Positions 60,150 to 64,000 of a DNA stretch of 64,000 nt are shown here, piece after piece. The DNA is taken from the NCBI RefSeq assembly GCF_900103665.1, contig NZ_FNGY01000001.1, forward strand, positions 620,001 to 684,000. The letters run 5' to 3'. Position numbers and translations under genes: made by a program. The stretch's first letter is position 1; each line of letters starts with the position of its first letter. The DNA comes from Pedobacter steynii (GTDB taxonomy: Bacteria; Bacteroidota; Bacteroidia; Sphingobacteriales; Sphingobacteriaceae). A model generated the notes under the pieces. That model was not told the DNA's origin. It saw nothing but the letters and a program-made list of their open reading frames with translations, and searched no databases.

Positions 60150-61936
60150 AAAATCGTAATCCCGGCATTCCAGCCATACCATCCCTGGTTGTTTCCACTA
60201 AAAGTATCGTGCTTTCGGGGAGGGATCTGTTGCTTGTAACCCGGAGCACTTGATCCCGGAGGCGCATCGCTGTTATAATAAGAATAGGATGGTCCGCCGA
60301 AAATGGTAAAGCCTTTAAACAATTGAATCTGAAGGTTCAGTTGAAGTTTGGTTAAAGTGTTACCATATTTCCAATGTCCAAGGTACAAATACTGAAAGCT
60401 CAGTTCCGGAGCGAGGGACAATCGTTTACTGAAGATGAAGTCATGTCCGAAGCCCAGGCCAATGGTATGTACCTTTGAAGAATCGGATAAGTTGGTTCCC
60501 GCAAAGATGACGTTATATAGGTTTGCATTTCCGGTTTTATAGGCAACATTTGTATTGGTCAGCTCATTGGCATAAAGGCTCACTTTATGATAACCGTTCC
60601 CCACAAAGTTGAGCAAACCGAGACTCGTTCCTGTTGATGTATCGGAGAAATTAATCAATGCCAGCTGAAAACCGGTATTCTTTCTCGCATAATTGAAAAG
60701 ACCTGCCAGTTGTACACCTGAAGCGGTATCGGAGGTCAGGTTCCCAAGCCCGGCAATGGATACGCCATGGGAGCTTCTGGAGTTGATATTTCCCAACCCG
60801 GCCAGCTGAACGCCATCGTTTTCCTTGCTCACAATATTAACCAAACCTGCAGCCTGAACGCCTTTCATATTTCCGCTCACAATATTGGCTACTCCGGCAA
60901 TTTGTACCCCTTTTGCATCTGTTTTTACGACGTTCAGCAGACCTGCAGCCTGTACACCATCCAGTTTATCCCTGACATCATTGTGTAGTCCGGCGATTTG
61001 AAACCCTTCTACCGAACCCCCAACCACATTGAAAAGTCCGGCCGCCTGAAATTTCCTCATATTACCCTTGTTCAAATTAAACAGCCCCGCCATTTCAAAG
61101 CCGTCTACTCCTGCGGTATAACCCCCGAGTACATTGAGGGAGACTTTGTTGACCACCCGGGAACTCATCATGCCATGAGAACTCAGTCCGGGAGTGAAGG
61201 AGGCCTGAAATGGGGTATTTGCAAAGAAATTGGGAATGTTCATGTTCTGAAAACGCTGGGCAGAAGAAATGAAAAACCTGCCGATCCCCAGATCTTCTAT
61301 CGCATTGGAGAAAAAGGTTCCTTTTTCTTTGTCAGGATCATCATAAGACTCCGGTTTGATCGTGATGTCTGCAAGAAATACGAGTGCCGTATCTCTGTAA
61401 GTTTCTTTACTTGCGTTCAGGATCACCTCTTTATGATCTCCTTTGAAACGCAATTTGAAAAAACCATCATTGTCCGTCAATGTCGACTGCAATAATCTCT
61501 TTTCGTATACACTGGCCTGTTTTACTTTTTTCCCCGTTTGGGTATCAATCACATATCCGCTGATCATATACAGGTTTTCGGCAGTGGTGATGTTCTCCGG
61601 TTCAATCGTCAGGTGATTTACGGCATAGCGCAGGATAATGTATTCCGCATTTTCCTTGTAGTCGACTTTACCATCGAACATTTTGTCCAGCACATCGCGG
61701 ACCGGCGCATTCCTGACGTTCAGGTTCACCAGACTATCCTGCGAAAACAAGACCCCGTTATAAGCGAAATAGAAATCTCCGGCTTTACTCATTTTACTGA
61801 GCACCGAACTCACCTTTTCCTGTTTGATGTCAAAACTGACCCGCTTGGAGAGGTTTTGCTGGTACTTGTTTATGCTGGTCTGGGCCTCAGCAGCGCCATA
61901 TAAAAAAAGAAACAGAAGGGTCAGTTTGATATTCAT
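60146..61936 (-). CDS. STN-domain protein with beta-repeats (partner of FecIR), not a receptor
   Basis: The protein has 596 residues. It has a signal peptide (LTLLFLFLYGAAEAQT), an STN domain (~25-115, VSFDIKQEKVSSVLSKMSKA) and a carboxypeptidase-regulatory-like beta domain (~125-200, MISGYVIDTQTGKKVKQAS). About ten or eleven ~21-residue repeats follow, with the pattern G-x-Q-x-A-G-L-x-N (VQAAGLLNVV, VQIAGVANIV, VQLAGLGNI, ~270-470). A C-terminal beta segment (GFTIFGGPSYSYYNSD) ends the protein. There is no plug or TonB barrel. Repeats of this kind occur in LA_2272-type surface proteins. It overlaps the stop of the FecR gene upstream (61936), so it is co-translated with that gene. Confidence 0.7.
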   Translation of the reverse strand: MNIKLTLLFLFLYGAAEAQTSINKYQQNLSKRVSFDIKQEKVSSVLSKMSKAGDFYFAYNGVLFSQDSLVNLNVRNAPVRDVLDKMFDGKVDYKENAEYIILRYAVNHLTIEPENITTAENLYMISGYVIDTQTGKKVKQASVYEKRLLQSTLTDNDGFFKLRFKGDHKEVILNASKETYRDTALVFLADITIKPESYDDPDKEKGTFFSNAIEDLGIGRFFISSAQRFQNMNIPNFFANTPFQASFTPGLSSHGMMSSRVVNKVSLNVLGGYTAGVDGFEMAGLFNLNKGNMRKFQAAGLFNVVGGSVEGFQIAGLHNDVRDKLDGVQAAGLLNVVKTDAKGVQIAGVANIVSGNMKGVQAAGLVNIVSKENDGVQLAGLGNINSRSSHGVSIAGLGNLTSDTASGVQLAGLFNYARKNTGFQLALINFSDTSTGTSLGLLNFVGNGYHKVSLYANELTNTNVAYKTGNANLYNVIFAGTNLSDSSKVHTIGLGFGHDFIFSKRLSLAPELSFQYLYLGHWKYGNTLTKLQLNLQIQLFKGFTIFGGPSYSYYNSDAPPGSSAPGYKQQIPPRKHDTFSGNNQGWYGWNAGITIF

Positions 61937-62895
61937 TACTTTTTGTTAGACAACAGGATGTCCTGTTGGTTACCTGAGCGGGTTAATTGTAAGGCATCGC
62001 AAATGAGATCCAGATTGTAATCCAATGTGGAAGTCAATTTTAAAGTGGTAAATAGGGTGTGTTTTTCTGCCGCGGGATCTACACTGATATGCACACCATA
62101 GGCTTCGTTAAGAACTTCCGCCACTTCTGACAAAGGAGTCCCCTTGAAGATAAACAGCTTGCTGCGGTAATAATTATAGAGCTGATCTTCACTTTGCGCT
62201 TTCACTAGCTTTTTGCTGTTGTTGCTGATCGAAACCCTTTCCCCTTTAATGAGCCTGATCTCTTCATTACCCAGTCTTACCTTCACTATTCCTGTTTCGA
62301 CAATAACTTCAGTTTTCTTCATGCTGTGTTTTACATTGAACGAAGTTCCTACCACCTCCACAGAGACCTGATCTGCTTCGATCACGAAAGGACGGGTCTT
62401 ATCATGAGCCACATTAAAGAAAACCTCTCCGGAATCCAGGCGTACACTCCGGTCATTTTTAAAATCACTGGCATAGCTCAGTTGAGAGTTCTTATTTATG
62501 GTGAGCTCTGATCCATCTGGCAGGGTTTTAATCAACACTTCGTTACTCGCTGTCAGATTGGTATAGGCAACCGGTGTCATGAGCTGGTACAGGGTCCATG
62601 CCCCAATGGCAAGTACAAATACTGCTGCCACTTTTAACCAGGTATAATTTTTCTTTAACGGAAGCACCACAGCTTCTTTTTTCAGTTGGGAAGTTTTTTC
62701 CCTGAACTTGTTCCAGGCCTGTTCCTCATCAACTTTACTTTGAGGTGCCAAGGTCTTACCAGCTTCCCAGATTTTCTCAAATTGAATAAAGCTGGAAATA
62801 TTCGCAGGGTCAGCAGCCAGCCATTCCTGAATGGCTGTATTTTCTTCCTCACTTGTCTCTTTCAATAGAAACTTTATCAATAATTCATCAGTCAT
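61936..62895 (-). CDS. FecR-type anti-sigma factor
   Basis: The protein has 319 residues. It has a cytoplasmic region (IKFLLKETSEEENTAIQEWL), a membrane helix (WLKVAAVFVLAIGAWTLYQL) and a periplasmic FecR domain (LPDGSELTINKNSQLSYA, LDSGEVFFNVAHDKTRPFVI, VVGTSFNVKHS, GIVKVRLG). The C-terminal domain is FKGTPLSEVAEVLNEAYGV. It follows the sigma gene by 12 bases and overlaps the STN-repeat gene. The partner is therefore the repeat protein, not a TonB transporter. Confidence 0.88.
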   Translation of the reverse strand: MTDELLIKFLLKETSEEENTAIQEWLAADPANISSFIQFEKIWEAGKTLAPQSKVDEEQAWNKFREKTSQLKKEAVVLPLKKNYTWLKVAAVFVLAIGAWTLYQLMTPVAYTNLTASNEVLIKTLPDGSELTINKNSQLSYASDFKNDRSVRLDSGEVFFNVAHDKTRPFVIEADQVSVEVVGTSFNVKHSMKKTEVIVETGIVKVRLGNEEIRLIKGERVSISNNSKKLVKAQSEDQLYNYYRSKLFIFKGTPLSEVAEVLNEAYGVHISVDPAAEKHTLFTTLKLTSTLDYNLDLICDALQLTRSGNQQDILLSNKK

Positions 62896-62907
62896 TGCTG
62901 TTCTTGC

Positions 62908-63495
62908 TTAATTCAAAAAATCTTTATAATATAGGATTCCCAATAAAATCAGGGTCAGGAAATCGGCGAGTTTCAGTCGCAATATCCTCAGGGCTTTGCC
63001 CATTTGGTTTTCCACGGTCTTGATAGACAGGCCCAGCTGATCTGCAATCTCGCGGTATTTCAATTCCTCAAACCTGCTCATTTGAAATATCGTCCGGCAT
63101 TGTTCCGGCAATTCATTCAAAGCCTTTCCCAGATTGACTTCCAGTTCCGTAAGCTCTACTTTCGCCGAAGCGGATTCATGATGTGTATCCATGGTATGGT
63201 AAGTAAATTCCTGGTGTTTAGACTTTATTTTTTCGTGTTTAAGGTGATTCAGACAGTCATGGTAAACGCATTTATAGAGGTATGATTTTATGGAAGTCTG
63301 GATGTTTAGCAGTTCGCGCTTTTCCCAGAATTTTAAAAACATGCCCTGTACGATTTCCTCTGCAAGGTCATCATCTTTAAGCATCACATTGGCATACGCA
63401 TGCAAGGCCTTGTAATGCGTTTTGAACATTAGCTCAAAAGCAGCATCGTCATAGCGTTGCTCGAGGGGCTCGGAAACGGGATCGGTTAATTTCAC
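62908..63495 (-). CDS. RNA polymerase ECF sigma factor (FecI-like)
   Basis: The protein has ~195 residues from GTG 63495. A TTG at 63513 overlaps the -7 box and is rejected. Region 2 is FKTHYKALHAYANVML and DLAEEIVQGMFLKFWEK. Region 4 is ELPEQCRTIFQMSRFEELK and YREIADQLGLSIKTVENQM. It is followed by the FecR gene, with which it forms a signal pair. The start is uncertain by a few residues. Confidence 0.82.
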   Translation of the reverse strand: MKLTDPVSEPLEQRYDDAAFELMFKTHYKALHAYANVMLKDDDLAEEIVQGMFLKFWEKRELLNIQTSIKSYLYKCVYHDCLNHLKHEKIKSKHQEFTYHTMDTHHESASAKVELTELEVNLGKALNELPEQCRTIFQMSRFEELKYREIADQLGLSIKTVENQMGKALRILRLKLADFLTLILLGILYYKDFLN

Positions 63496-63510
63496 TTGTA
63501 TAATTCTACT

Positions 63511-63518
63511 CAAATATA
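63511..63518 (-). promoter_or_regulatory. -7 box (TATATTTG) of the third fecIR pair
   Basis: TATATTTG on the minus strand matches the consensus and is located directly before the sigma gene. No -33 TTTG at the standard distance. Confidence 0.45.
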
Positions 63519-63563
63519 TTAGTTTCCTTTGCTTTTATCCTGACTGTAGTTAAATCTATTCTT

Positions 63564-64000
63564 TTAAATGTTAATTCTTTTTAAGATTTCTATTCCGGTT
63601 TCCGAGTTCGCCGTAATCAGATCGATATAGGTCACTTTAGGGAACCAGAAGGAGCCGCCATTCACCTTTACAAACACCCTTTTCAGTAGCAGATTTTTGC
63701 CTTCATCTTTAATGTAGATGTGGTATTTGTTGTCCGGCCCTGATTTCAGGAGGTACATGGGCATCTTTTTATAGGCAACCAGACGGATCTCATACTGGTC
63801 ATTCCCCAGGGCTTTGCATTTCAATCCATAGGCGAACTTTTTTTCAATAGTGGTCAGCTCTTTTGTCTTCCCCTGCTCTTCATATCTGATCCAGGAGCCC
63901 TTAACGGGTGCCTCCGGGTCCAGTGTTCCATCTTCTTTGTAATTGAGCTCATAGATCACGGTGTTCGCGTCTGGAGTTCTCTGCAGAAAGAACAAAAGAT
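63564..64000 (-). CDS. DUF4833 domain protein, 5' end outside the window
   Basis: About 145 residues are seen, and the frame stays open at the window edge, so the start lies beyond it. The text LFFLQRTPDANTVIYELNYK, DPEAPVKGSWIRYEEQGK and YGLKCKALGNDQYEIRLVAY is typical of DUF4833, a small secreted or periplasmic family of unknown function. A TTG at 63995 is in frame but is not expected to be a start, since the frame runs on upstream. It precedes the FecI gene on the same strand with a 50-base gap and is probably unrelated to it. Confidence 0.65.
   Translation of the reverse strand, partial: LLFFLQRTPDANTVIYELNYKEDGTLDPEAPVKGSWIRYEEQGKTKELTTIEKKFAYGLKCKALGNDQYEIRLVAYKKMPMYLLKSGPDNKYHIYIKDEGKNLLLKRVFVKVNGGSFWFPKVTYIDLITANSETGIEILKRINI

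Noticed and set aside
60998..61495. 165-codon plus-strand frame
   Set aside because: It mirrors the repeats of the STN protein gene on the other strand and has no independent support.
61538..61903. Long plus-strand frame over the STN repeat gene
   Set aside because: It lies entirely antisense to a gene with a signal peptide, STN domain and repeats, and its translation has no family features.
1..64000. tRNA, rRNA and complete insertion sequences
   Set aside because: No cloverleaf, rRNA segment or transposase was recognised on either strand; a tRNA search tool could still find one that was missed by eye.

Overview
The window looks like chromosomal DNA of a Sphingobacteriaceae bacterium, most likely Pedobacter or a close relative. 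The evidence is the SusC/SusD pair, four sigma/anti-sigma pairs (three of them FecI/FecR type), TlpA-like thioredoxins with an N-terminal extension, DUF5074-type surface propellers, Bacteroidota promoters (TTTG, then 19-21 bases, then TAnnTTTG) and the scarcity of Shine-Dalgarno sites. No tRNA, rRNA, integrase, complete IS or CRISPR array was found.

Layout. 1-3704: two TlpA-like redox lipoprotein/periplasmic proteins and a two-lobed trypsin-like protease with a PDZ domain. 3875-6425: an alpha/beta hydrolase, a Crp/Fnr regulator and an S66 LD-carboxypeptidase-like enzyme, all on the minus strand. 6740-15365: a sigma/anti-sigma-controlled polysaccharide utilization locus (FecI, FecR, SusC, SusD, GH76 mannanase-like lipoprotein), followed by a decayed LacI-family regulator and an FHS/FucP-type sugar permease. 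17216-34677: a defence island with two PD-(D/E)XK-type proteins, a Hachiman system (HamA-HamB), a ShosTA-like pair (DprA-like plus phosphoribosyltransferase-like), a PIN-domain protein, a toxin-antitoxin-SecB-like chaperone (TAC) operon, two membrane proteins, a frameshifted small gene, a DUF4238 protein, an AlbA_2/Schlafen-type protein and a possible HEPN protein. 35865-40205: FecI-FecR-TonB siderophore-type receptor. 40410-42885: PPK2 kinase and a class A beta-lactamase-like serine hydrolase, separated by a long inverted-repeat (MITE-like) element. 42974-51619: a cobalamin-riboswitch-led B12 uptake locus (BtuB-like receptor, three BtuG-like propeller lipoproteins, two copies of a second surface lipoprotein family, a DUF6580 membrane protein). 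51942-59506: an ECF sigma factor, TPR anti-sigma factor, cytosolic subtilase and TPR-CHAT caspase-like protein in one tight operon, followed by a small secreted protein and an HTTM-domain membrane pair. 59466-64000: a sirtuin, then a FecI/FecR pair that serves an STN-domain repeat protein instead of a receptor, and the 3' end of a DUF4833 gene.

How it fits together. The two edges are ordinary envelope and nutrient-scavenging chromosome. The middle is an accessory region of anti-phage and toxin-antitoxin genes. The most original parts are (i) the sigma/TPR anti-sigma/subtilase/TPR-CHAT operon, which has the parts of a membrane-spanning, protease-driven signalling or suicide system, (ii) the TAC operon with an unmistakable SecB-like C-terminus, (iii) the PD-(D/E)XK pair next to Hachiman, and (iv) the FecIR pair coupled to a non-receptor STN repeat protein. 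All functional statements rest on sequence motifs read by eye; no database search was possible.
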